Shown: positions 36,370 through 46,991 of the stretch, piece after piece
How the letters are laid out: the number at the start of each line of letters is the position of its first letter
Position numbering within the stretch: the first letter of the stretch is position 1
Assembly: GCA_033002965.1 (NCBI GenBank)
Contig: JAURVB010000177.1
Location: 1 to 64,000 of the forward strand
Direction: 5' to 3'
Source of the DNA: Piper betle
Taxonomy: Eukaryota > Streptophyta > Magnoliopsida > Piperales > Piperaceae
Length of the DNA stretch: 64,000 bases
Translations under genes and position numbers: made by a program
The notes under the pieces: generated by a model
What the model was told of the DNA's origin: nothing
Databases searched by the model: none
Seen by the model: only the letters and a program-made list of their open reading frames with translations

Positions 36370-36609
36370 CTATTCTTCTTGTTCTTTGGATAGTTGTTTG
36401 AATTCATTAATAGCCCAATGATCACGAATGAGCCTTTCCCAACTGGCCAGCAGAATCCAATTAGGTCGGCCTTCCTCTATACAGTCTGCAAGGTCGCATG
36501 TATTCAAGAGCTTCAATGCTCTATCCCTCGCTCTTTTCATCATACCCTTATATAATTTCGGTGCAGCCTCAAAGAATGCAGCTTTTGCCCATAGTTCATC
36601 CTCTGTCAT
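36370..36609 (-). pseudogene. CACTA-type plant transposase fragment
   Basis: A minus-strand frame of 79 residues containing TEDELWAKAAFFEA, KGMMKRARDRA, CDLADCIEEGRPNW and LIRDHWAINEF. The order and spacing fit the C-terminal part of the En/Spm transposase-associated domain found in plant CACTA elements (GRPxW...W followed by a Trp-containing helix). The rest of the transposase is missing or frame-broken. It supports the identification of the enclosing element from its ends. Confidence 0.6.
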
Positions 36610-36739
36610 CCATGTATACCTAGCTTGGGCTCACTACAATAAAATAATCTAAGTTTAACATTCATGCAAGCACAAATAATGTGTATTGCATGTTAAATGA
36701 TTAACTATCCACTCTCGGTACCATAAATCCTAGACATCT

Positions 36740-39700
36740 TGTAAAACCTAGAACCTGACTTAGGATTTTATAGTTTCCTACTGGTCGGTTTGACTGTTTG
36801 TCCGAGTTGGTCCAATTTTTAAAACACATGCGTGGGGCCGAGATCGACCGTATGTGCATGCTATGAGAGTTCTTATATACCCAAGTATATAATGATAGTG
36901 TCAGCTACACAACAATAGACTGAGTTATTAGAATATGCGAGAGTATGCTCTATTTATTTTATTTTGCCCATTGGATCTTAAAATTAGATTTAATTCGTTG
37001 ATCGTATTAGGATGGTTGGTTAGGATTTTTATTGGGTTGGTAGTTTCTAAAGGATATCATTTGAAAAATGCTGGGTTTGTCTTATTTTTCATTTTTATTT
37101 TGACTCACGTCCATGCCTTGTTTAACATGCCTTGGCAGCCCTTGGACAACTTTTAGAAGCTCTTAGAACCTACTTTCCATATAATTGATCGTGTCCTACC
37201 CAAATGTGAAATTTCTAAAATAACTTTGAGATTTTTTTAATACCTAAATTAGCCTCCAATTAATTCCAAAATACCTTAGTTACCCGTCCACTTAAAACCG
37301 AATACCCTAACTAACCCCAACAAAATTTGATAATGCCCAAATTACTCACCCCACTGGTGGGCCGCACCTAGTTGGCGGCGGCGGTGCCATCAGTAGCTGC
37401 CCCACCGGCCTCTCCCTTCCCCTTCCCTTCTCCCTTCCCCTACCCCCTTCTCCTCCCACTTCCTCTGCTCACCGCCACTCGCCTCTCAATCGCTTGGTTG
37501 CTGCCAGCAGCACATCACCGCCACCACCCTTGCTGCCGGCCAGCTGCCCCGACCAGCTCCTTCTCCCCTTCCCTCCTCTTCTCTTCCCCTTCCCTTCCTC
37601 TACCTCGCTCACCCTCCTCCCTATTCACTTGGCCACCAGCCGCAGCAGATCTCCGCCACCTCTTGTCGCCGGCCAAACCTCCTCCTCCTACCCCTAGCCC
37701 TAGCCTACCATCCTAGCCGATCTCTTCCCTCATCGTGTGGCAGCCGCCACCCCTCAGCAACTGCCGACAGCCGCCCATCGCCTCCTCCTTGGGATGTTTG
37801 TACCCATTGTTCTATTTCCCAATTTATTTCATCATCATTTTTATATTACATTATATTTACAATTTTTTTTATCATGACGTGAATTTGTGATGATTTTAAT
37901 TGGCGAGTTAACTTATGATGGAGATTGATGTGAAATGGTGATAATCTTAGAAATTGTAATGTAACTATCTATTGAATGTGATGACTAGTATGCCTTAATT
38001 ATTAATTGGTGTTGATAGGATGTAAAAAGTGAATGCCATTTTGTTATAATCATAGTGGATATTGATTTATCCATTTAAATCACTTGTTGATTTATTAATG
38101 TGTATGCTAGTATTTATAATAATTGTGATGATGTAATGATTTTATGATGTGGATAGATAGTAGATTAGAAAGATGTGTACCATGATATGAAAATGCTCAC
38201 GTCATTGTTGTGAATAAAAGTGGATGATTGATTTGTCGATTAAGAAACCCAAGTCTCCTTAATTATCACATGTATTAATCAATTCATGTTGATGTTAAAT
38301 AACCAATTGATTATTTAATAATTAGATATTTACTAATTGTTATAAAATCTTTAATAAGTTGCTGGAGTTCAACTAACCACCCTATATGTACTTATACCCC
38401 TTCCTTGTTAGCATTTAGGTGGTTAGTAATACGTTCTGGTTGTACTGCATATATTTATGTGTATGAGTGTCTAATAGATTAACTCACTTGTCTTATCACA
38501 TATCATATTTGCAAATTGATGTTTAATGGGTTGTGATTGTCCTTACCATGTTCCAACCATAATTCATTTCACTCAAATGTTAATCCTTCAATAATTACTC
38601 TATTACTAGCCTTATTGTTATTTAACTAATGTTGTTAGTGCATCAAGCTAAAATAATCCATCTTGTATCTTGTTTATTTTTGTGATGTATTGTTCTTACA
38701 TTCATCCACCATATCATCCATACGTTATATAGACTATATGGGTGTTAATGAGTAGCTTTGTTTATGTAGGTACGGAAATAAAGCTCATTGTCTAGATGTG
38801 AGACCCCGTTTTGAGCTTCTACCCGGCCCGTTTGGACTTATTTCTTTGATTTAACAATCTACTCCATTAATATTTTGATTTACAGATCATAGGATGTATT
38901 ACATGGTTGTTTTATCAGATCTCACTTAATATGGGCTATTTAAACGCACCGTTCTTCTGAGATTATGAACCCTTGAGGATGAGATCCCTCGTGCTATTTT
39001 CGAAAACTCAAATCCACCTCAAGTTACCTTCAAGCCTAATCACATAATCCCTTTCTTAGCTGTATAAATATATTTTTTGTTAGATTTTCTAGTGAGCCGA
39101 GAGATGGAAAAAGTAACATGCACATATTGTGAGAAGGCACATGTGTAAGTCATAACTCTAGATTAGTGAGAGGATCATTCTATTCTCAAGGGATCCTCAT
39201 AACTCCACGTCTTAAGCTCTCTCATACCTAGAGAGGTGTGAAGTAGACGGGTACTATTGTGTATAGCTCATGTCTAGACGTGTGGTATCAATGAGTACTA
39301 ATTGCGACTATCTAAGAGTCCTTGGCCTTTGTACTCTGGCCTGGAAAAAAATGGAGGTTTGGGTAGGGCTTACGATATTGGTTTTCCTTATAGCGAGACT
39401 TTTAAGATAATGACGAGAGTGGCACAAGTTAATTCTCATTTGTCAGTTTGATATTTAGTTATTTTCGGATGAGTGACAATAGTTGCTGATGTTTTTCTAT
39501 TATCTATGTAGGTGAGGATTATGAGTGAGATATGCTGACCTTGGCGAAGAAACAATTATTTCTATTTGCACATATAGACCTAGGGTGAAATGTGTTACTT
39601 GTTGTGTGATTTTGTCGTGACGTATTATTTTGTGATGTGTTTTGTATTATGTTGGAATGTCCAAGATAGCTTGAGATTAACTTATTAATTATGATGGATG

Positions 39701-40122
39701 TGATTAGCACGTGGGTTGAGACCCTAGCATAAACTCTTATTGTGTCGTCTATGATCTTATTATGCTACAAAAAATCGTATATTATGGTTGTGATAAAATA
39801 TTTGTTAAACAGGTTGGCCCCTTATCCCACTTTTATGAGAAATTTTGACCGTTTTATTTTAGCATTTTCTATAATTTTATTGTAATTTAATTGTTTTGGG
39901 TGTAATTAATTGCCATACCTTTCACATAGCATCTTGCTAGGGTGTGCATCTCATGCATGCATTGGTTGCGGATTGTAGAGTCCTTTGTCTTGAGAAGCCT
40001 GGAGGATCTAGATCCTTTTCACTTAGGTTCAGGTCGACTAACATAATAGAATTAAGAATTGGTTCAATCTACTGTGACAATCCAAGTTCAGTTTGAGAGT
40101 GAACAAGATTTAGGGTATTACA
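36740..40122 (+). mobile_element. Solo LTR copy C nested in the CACTA element
   Basis: Runs from TGTAAAACCTAG (36740) to TAGGGTATTACA (40122), 3383 bp, with a perfect 5-bp duplication CATCT (36735-36739 and 40123-40127). It shares the layout of copies A and B: 5' TGTAAAACC and GGTCGGTTTGACTG, a CCG/CT-rich core (37370-37790), AT-rich middle, GTACGGAAATAAAGCTC..., TATA box (TATAAATATA near 39063), and the U5 landmarks GGTTTGGGTAGGGCTTA and GTGAGGATTATGA. No gag or pol. It inserted after the CACTA element. Confidence 0.88.
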
Positions 40123-41187
40123 CATCTACAAGTATGTCACTCTACCTTGGATACAATCCAAGAAATATACCCTTAATTGTAACACTGATTTTGTTTGGGC
40201 ATACTTGGATCAAGAATCCTATAAGTAGAACAAGATTAAAACATAAAAATAAAGATTGGGTATAAAGTTAGGTAATAACAAATAAAACAAAATTTTACAG
40301 CCCGTAATTGGATGAAATAGATGTCCTGACTCGATATCGGTCCTCGCTACATGTGGTCTATTTGGTCCACGTAGTTGCTGCCCACTAGTTGGTTGCTCGG
40401 TGGCATTTACATGAGGCTAAGTTCTAGATGAAATTATCGCCTAATGGAGCTATAGGAATATGGTTGTCCAACGGCATCTTGTCAAGCTCATCAATGAGCC
40501 GGTAAGATTGACCATTCCTACCTCCGTCACGTGACCGTCACGTGATCCAAACCCTATGATCAAGACCCACGTGATCCAGATCCATGTAATTCAGACCTAT
40601 GTGATCCAGACCCACGACAAGGCCAACGACCATAAACCATATCTATAAAGACCCAAATTGTATATTAGTAACGACATGTCGTTTATAAATTACAATACTA
40701 TAGGGGAGTCGTCAATATTTATCCCCAGACGCGGGAGATATCGACAAGGGATAACTTTAGTTGGGTAAATTATTATGATTTGTAAATAATTAATAATGAT
40801 AATGTAATAATCATCCCTTAATTATTTAAGAAATAACAAATCCAAGCATGAATTAAAACATGCTATATCTACTTAAAAGTAAAAACATATCAATCATCAA
40901 ATCATGCATACTACAACACAAATGTATTTAATTAAAAATGTATCATTAATCATAATTTAATTGATCTCTAAGCATGCTTCAACATTCAAATTATGATTAT
41001 AAATGATTTAAATTTAATTGCATTAACTAAAATTTATTATTAAACTTACCCTAAAATGTATCATTAATTGATCTAATTTCATGCATGCATTGACATATCG
41101 GTCATGCAAGTGCTGATTTAAACTTATTAAAGAACATTTCAAATCAACAAAATTAAATATAAATTCAAGAACATTTAGCAGTCATAG

Positions 41188-41323
41188 GGTGGGGATGGAG
41201 AGAGGTGGGGGGCGAATGGCCGTGGGGGAGGGGGATGGGAGGTGTGGGGGAGGGAGGTGGGGATGGAGAGAGGTGGGGGGCGAATGGCCGTGGGGGAGGG
41301 GGATGGGAGGTGTGGGGGAGGGA
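41188..41323. repeat. 68-bp G-rich tandem duplication
   Basis: Two perfect or near-perfect copies (41188-41255 and 41256-41323) starting GGTGGGGATGGAGAGAGGTG. The plus strand is almost pure purine, with many GGGG and GGGGGG runs. The minus-strand frames give only Pro/Ser/His runs. Confidence 0.9.
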
Positions 41324-41790
41324 GGTTCGGGGAGGACGGCGGATGGCGGCGGCTAGTGAGGGCAAAGGCAATTTCAGGGTTCGGCCTTTTTTTTAACTTA
41401 AATTCAAAATTTTGCAACAAGGTTGTGACCTCAAACCTCGATCTCTAAATGTTTATTACAAGCATTTTTTTAAAAATTGGCAACTAGGTAAGTAATCAAG
41501 AAAACAGTTTCAAATATTTTTAAAAAGTGATCGTGTAGCGACCAAAATAACGGGTGCAAACATGACTGTCATTAGTGGCCAACATCAACAACCGAAATTA
41601 ACAATTACAAAACTTTGGTTGCTAATTCAATTGCTACACAATCGCTATTCATTGCAAATAATTTTGCGACCATAATGACGGTGGCGAAGTAGTTATAAAA
41701 TTGCCCTGTTTCAAGCTGGTCACAAAATAGTGACCGTAAATGCCTGTCACAAATTTGCTGTCACTTATAGCCATTTTTCTACTAGTGTAA

Positions 41791-41999
41791 CATCAAATAT
41801 TATATCACATATAAGGGTTTACACTTTACAGTCACCCATTCTTTTTCTCTTTTGAACATGTTGAGTTGATCAATTCAATAACATTATTCTACATGTACTT
41901 GGATTTCTTTCAACATTATAACATAGTTTTAAATTTATTTTTGACCTAAAAATTTTTTCAAGTCAACTTTATTACATTTAAGGTTTATCAAGCGAAACT

Positions 42000-42035
<36 letters not shown>

Positions 42036-42640
42036 CTCTCTCTAGTCAAGTAATAAAATTCGTTATATTTTGCTTTTAATTTAGCAAAATCAATATTTTA
42101 AAATATTGTGCAATATAATATTTTATTTATTTAATTGAAAAAACAGTAAAAATAGCATTGAATTAGCTAGCTGAATTCAACTTAGAGACAAATTTATTCC
42201 ATAATATGCTAAATTGAGTTCAAATCCCGAGTTTTGAAATTATGCACTGTAAGTACAATATTTATTATTACTTTGAGCATGTACAAGTATCATCAATGTT
42301 ATATTAGACTTATCAAATGATCACAAGCATTGTTCACCAGAGTGATACGTGTATATTGTGTACAAGTTTACATTATTTTTTACTACAAAATATTATCACC
42401 AAAATGAAGACTACGTACGTATATTAGGGGGAAGGCTGATATTTTACAATGTTGGTGTTTAATAATTTGACCAACAGCTCAATTATAGTAAACCACAAAA
42501 AATACCATTTTTTCCATGGTAGATCAAAGGTTTATACTTTTTTCCCCACTTATAAAAAATGTAATTAATTATTTAACTTTTTCTCTGTGTTAAAAATACA
42601 TAGAACTATTGTATCAATAAGACTTTCCTCCAAGGTTTTC
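41791..42640 (+). repeat. Dispersed duplicated segment, copy 3, right part
   Basis: Resumes after the CACTA element and matches 20785-21790: AATATTATATCACATATAA...TTTACACTTTACAGTCA, AAAATGAAGACTAC, GATATTTTACAATG(T)TGGTGTTTA, CAATTATAGTAAACCAC. An (AT)n microsatellite and a GACTC-ended AT-rich repeat interrupt it. Confidence 0.55.
42002..42033. repeat. (AT)16 microsatellite
   Basis: An uninterrupted AT dinucleotide run of 32 bp. Confidence 0.97.
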
Positions 42641-42689
42641 TAAAATAATGTCGTGGATTTTACGTTTTTTACGGTAGTATAATTTATGG

Positions 42690-42910
42690 TATCTAGTAGC
42701 GGTCACTAATACAATTTGCGACTGCTTAATCTGGTTGCAGTAGCTATGGTTTTGAAAAAATATGGGATTGAAAAGAAATTTAGTCGCAAAAATGCAACCT
42801 TACCTGTTTTTGTTAAGTTTCTAAATTAGTGACTGTCTTTGTAGATGGACAAAAAGCAGTCACAAATTATTTGTAACTTGGCTTCCGATCGCAAATTCGG
42901 CTTCAACTTC
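42690..42910. mobile_element. Remnant of a second CACTA element end
   Basis: CTAGTAGCGGTCACTAATAC is followed by GCGACTG, AGTCGCAAAAATGC, GTGACTG, AGTCACAAATTATTTG and GATCGCAAATTCGG, the same subterminal vocabulary as 32830-33170. The terminal CA and an opposite end are not found. Confidence 0.45.
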
Positions 42911-42930
42911 AGTTCCACAATGGTTTCTTT

Positions 42931-43326
42931 CTAGTCTCTGAACTTGTTCTTGTTGCCCAAATATAGAAGATAATCATCCGTCCAAGTTTTAAATTCAAAG
43001 TAATTAGTGCTACATGCGTATAATTTAGTCCGTAATATGTAACCAATAACCTGCATTAAGCCACGCTTCTTCCCTTCTCTTCCGTTTGGCCCCTTGCGGG
43101 TGTCTTGATTTGAAGCATGCACACTGAGCATGATTTTCTTCAGACCCATCATCTCCAGCTTCGTCTCCAAGAACATGGTTTTCACCTCGGCCATGCTCTT
43201 CTTCAAGCGATCCGATTCTTCTTCTGGGATTTGATGATGATCATCTCGTGACTCCAGTTCCTGCATGTTTTTGTCCTTCAGAATGGAGAACCACCAGCCA
43301 CTAATGCTCATGTTCCTGGGCATCAA
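42931..43326 (-). CDS. Hypothetical minus-strand frame, 131 codons
   Basis: An open frame next to the CACTA remnant. Residues 20-80 are charged and predicted helical (ESRDDHHQIPEEESDRLKKS...LETKLEMMGLKKI), possibly a short coiled coil, but no family is recognised. After about residue 85 the reading loses coding character and a donor-like site is possible. Could be an exon of a transposon-captured gene or chance. Confidence 0.2.
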   Translation of the reverse strand: MMPRNMSISGWWFSILKDKNMQELESRDDHHQIPEEESDRLKKSMAEVKTMFLETKLEMMGLKKIMLSVHASNQDTRKGPNGREGKKRGLMQVIGYILRTKLYACSTNYFEFKTWTDDYLLYLGNKNKFRD

Positions 43327-43339
43327 GATAGAACTGCAA

Positions 43340-45250
43340 TTCGGTCTATTTGCTCTTTTGAAGGGGAAAGGATTGGCTGTAGAACTTCATATAGCAAGCT
43401 CCATGTAGGTATAAATTACCACAATTTATGCAAATTGAAAAAAATAACTGAAATTAACATTTAAACTCCCTAAATTGTGATGATTTATATGAATCAAGGG
43501 GCTCTTGTAGAGAGTTTGTTTTAGCAAATGCTATAGCAAATCCTTTCCCGTTTTGAAGATGAATGCCTAAATAAAATTTTACCGTAGTAAGTATTATATT
43601 TGAGATTAAGTTGATAAATCACACACGTATTTAAAAAAACCAAGAAAGAAAAACTTATACCCATTAACGCATATCTAACACATGCAACATATCGCTTGAA
43701 TGGAAAAAGAATATCCAATGTATCCAAAACCCTCATCCTTGTGAGCTCTTTTTGTAATCGGTTTATTTTCTTTAGGACTTATATTTGCTAAGTAAAACCC
43801 GCAAAAATGACTTGAACATGTTTAAATTTTATTAATCATGTCTATTATTGATATGGAAAATTTTCAATTTATATAAATTATTAATTGCATGTTCGATTAT
43901 TTTTTAAATAAAAATAATGAATATTATATTTAATTTTTAGCAAAAAAATATCTGCTTATAACTTTAAAAGTAGAAAGAGGACTTCCGTTTTAGTTGTTGT
44001 TCGTTGTTAGTTGTGCTTTTGGTCTCCTGAAGGCCAAGTCCTGCTGTAGGTTTTTGTTATATAAATAAAATCTTATTCTCAAGAAGAAAATTGGAAGAAA
44101 AAAATTTGTTATTCACAAATACCTAAAATTATGGCACTATTATGGGTAAATTTTACTTTCAACAATCATAAAAGTCATAGTACTGGTACTATCAATTACT
44201 CCTCCATTGCTATACAATTTATCATGTATCAAGAACATACATTATATCTACCAGCATCTGAGTTATTCGAATCATAGTATATATAAGTACTGGGGACAAT
44301 ATTCTTTAAAACAATTAACTCGAAATATAAATTGATTTGATGTTGATGCGGAGTACATGATCATTTATATTATTTTTATAATGCGATAAGTAAATGAATA
44401 ATCTATAAAATAAGTATTTATTTTCTTTTTAAGACTTGAAATTAATAATTATAACTTAAATTATTCAAAAATACTGATTTATTTCAATAACTTTTATTAC
44501 TTTAATAATTTCAATATTTAATAGAGTTTGACTTCGAAAGAAAGCCTAAAAGTGAGTCTCCGGAGTTTAAATAAAATGTTAAAATTATAATTTTATTACA
44601 TGCAAAACTGATATTATCTCTATGCCTTGAAAAAAAATAGTTATCTCTATAAACATGAAGAAATATATTAGTAGATTGGACTAAATTTAGTATAAGCTAG
44701 GTTTAGGGCAAAAAAAAAAGAATTATAAGGACAAATTTACTAAAGTGAACTGGATTACGATAACTTTTATTTGTGTCTCGTATCGAATACATGTTATAAA
44801 AAGTTTTGTAATATTAATAAGGACATCCCTATAAACCTTTAGTGATTAATCATTTCGAAGAAATACCTAATATTCATTAATATGTACTTGGACTTAGTTG
44901 TCACAGGGTCATTGTCATGAAGTTTGAATGTATATTTTTTAGGTAGCTGATCGCTAACAAATATGATGTTTGAATTTATCATTTTTTATTATAATAATAA
45001 ATAATAAAAAACTTTAATCATTTGTTATTAAATTTAAATTTAAAATGGTTGATAAGACGGTGAACGAGATCCTAAAATCACTACTGATAAAAAGAGGTTG
45101 AGTTCGATTATTGACTATAATAATTAAAATTAAAATATCTCATAAAAAGAGGTGTCCTTACCAACGGGGAACAGAAAACTTGAAAATTTTAGTTTAAATA
45201 TCGTAATTAATTAATGTTAATATTTCCATAGGGCTAAAACCGTAAATGCT
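43340..45250. other. AT-rich intergenic DNA, no gene seen
   Basis: Only short unsupported frames, and TA-rich runs. Confidence 0.5.
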
Positions 45251-45351
45251 CCGAAATTCTTGATTTATCACCCTGCACGTACGTGCACACGTCATCTGAA
45301 CTCTTCTCCTTCATCCTCTGACACACTCACTCGCCTCTACCATCTTCTCCC

Positions 45352-45632
45352 ATGGCGGCCATGGCCATGTTGCCCTTGCCACCTCTTCCTTCCCAATCTC
45401 CGATTTCCCCAAAGACTTCATTTTTCTTCATCTTCCTTCCGTGTTCTTCTGCTTTCTCTGTGCAAAATTTCGCTGCTTTTGAGTGGAGCAGTGCTGTAAG
45501 AGCTTTCTTTTCCCTTCCTTTTCTTCTTTGTCACCAGTCCCTATCTATGCCATGAGCTGCTTTGCAGCGAGGGACTTCCTTTCAATGAAAATGTGGATTC
45601 TTCACAACTGGATTCCACGCTGGGAATTCAAA
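45352..45632 (+). CDS. Candidate 5' exons of an unrecognised (plastid-type?) gene
   Basis: A CT-rich leader (45290-45350) precedes an ATG in excellent context (CCATGGCGG at 45352). The frame MAAMAMLPLPPLPSQSPISPKTSF... is Ser/Pro/Phe-rich and poor in acids for 46 residues, like a plastid transit peptide, and reaches a donor-like GCT/GTAAGAG at 45496. A second exon-like block follows an acceptor TTTGCAG (to 45567) and reads EGLPFNENVDSSQLDSTLGIQ in one frame up to AA/GTAGGAG, but that frame does not match the phase left by the ATG frame. Either an alternative start or donor is used or the gene is frameshifted. No later exons are found; only duplicated non-coding units follow. Confidence 0.3.
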
Positions 45633-45691
45633 AGTAGGAGATTTGAAAGTAGTATTTTGTGCCAAGCCAAGTTTTCTGTTTACTTGTTTAT

Positions 45692-46985
45692 AGTCTGAAC
45701 TATGTCATTTTTTTGTGTGTGTGATTATGTGTATAAATGTGTGAAAATTTTGCAATTGTGTGGAGAAAAATTATTGCAATTGTTGGACATGTCTATGTTT
45801 GTTAATGTGAACTCTTTTGTTTTCCTTCAAGATTTTGTGAATGTATTCATATACCTATCACTATGCATGTCCCTGCAGAAAACATGTCACTGAGATTATC
45901 TACGAATTCGAGCAAATAGCCTATGAATTAAAATAAATAAATTTCGTCAGAATATCCTTATTTATGTGATTGTGTTACAATTGTGTAGAGGAAAATTATT
46001 ACAAAATATACACAATTCCATTGCTTATTTATTAATTCTTCGGTCTTCTACCAAGAGCCTGTGGTTATATACCTCTCATATGCCAATAAGTAGCTTTGCG
46101 GGAACTTATTTCTGACACAATCTATAAATAGAAAAAAATATTATTAATAAAATACTTGCACCCGTTTATGAGAGGTATTGTTCACAGCATGGAATTATTT
46201 CCTTTACAAGTGTAAGACTCAATCTGCAAAATGTGAAAACAGTGCAGGTAGTGTAGCATCACTTTGATCATGATACAACAAATTGAATTTGTTTTGTGAC
46301 TAATTTAAAATATATAATAAATTATTCTTGAATTTGAAATGGTGTTTATGGTCTGAAATATGTCATATTTTTGTTTTTGTGTTAAAATGTTTTGCTGCAA
46401 GTGTTACATTTGTGTGCAGGAAAGTTGTTTTAATTGTTAGAAACCTCTATGCTTATTAATGCAAACTCTTTAGTTTTCCGCCAAGAGCTTGTAATCATAA
46501 GTAATTTTGCAGTCTATGAACGGAAACAAATACTTTGTGAATAAAAATAAATAAATTTCATTAGAATGCCCTCATTTTTGTGCATATGTATTTGTGCAAT
46601 TGTTACAATTCTACAGGAAATTTGTTAGAATTGTGTATAGAAAAATTGCGGCAATTGTTACACAAGACAATTGAATATTAATTCGAATTTTTTAGTCTTT
46701 CACCGTGAGCTTGTAATCATAACTATAATTATACCTACAAGTAGGCTCTACAGAAGCATATTCCCGAGATAATCTATGAGCAAAAGTACATAAATTTCAT
46801 AAGAATATCCTTCCTATGGTAAGTATGGATCACAAGATGAAATACTCCTCTTTACAAGTATAATACTCATCTGCAATATGTGAAAACAATGCTGGCAGGT
46901 GACCATAACTCACCCAATCAAATTTTCTTGTTGAGTAATTTAAAATATAGATATTAAATGACTCATGAATTTGAAATGGTGGTTG
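45692..46985 (+). repeat. Tandem duplication of a ~650-bp non-coding unit
   Basis: Unit 1 is about 45692-46351 and unit 2 about 46352-46985. Shared landmarks in order: GTCTGAA(C/A)TATGTCAT, TGTTAATG/TATTAATG with (T/C)AAACTCTTT(T/A)GTTTTCC, AAAATAAATAAATTTC(G/A)T(C/T)AGAAT, TTTACAAGT(G/A)TAA(G/T)ACTCA(A)TCTGCAA, ATGTGAAAACA and GAATTTGAAATGGTG. Within each unit a shorter module also repeats (GTGTAGAGGAAAATT..., CAAGAGC(C/T)TGTGG/AATCATA), so the region has four diverged submodules. Confidence 0.7.
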
Positions 46986-46991
46986 TTCTAT

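Larger units (their letters stand above)
32822..41787. mobile_element. CACTA (En/Spm) DNA transposon with nested insertions
   Basis: Starts CACTAGTAGAGCAA (32822) and ends TTTTTCTACTAGTG (41787), inverted repeats of about 10-13 bp in the CACTA style, flanked by a 3-bp duplication TAA (32819-32821 and 41788-41790), the length expected for this superfamily. The flanking dispersed repeat is continuous across the insertion. Both subterminal regions (32830-33170 and 41520-41780) are dense in GTCGC, GCGACC and GGTCAC(A/T)AA words, as expected for subterminal transposase-binding repeats. A minus-strand transposase-like fragment lies at 36370-36609. Total 8966 bp, of which 3388 bp is a later LTR insertion. 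The transposase gene is not intact. Confidence 0.9.
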
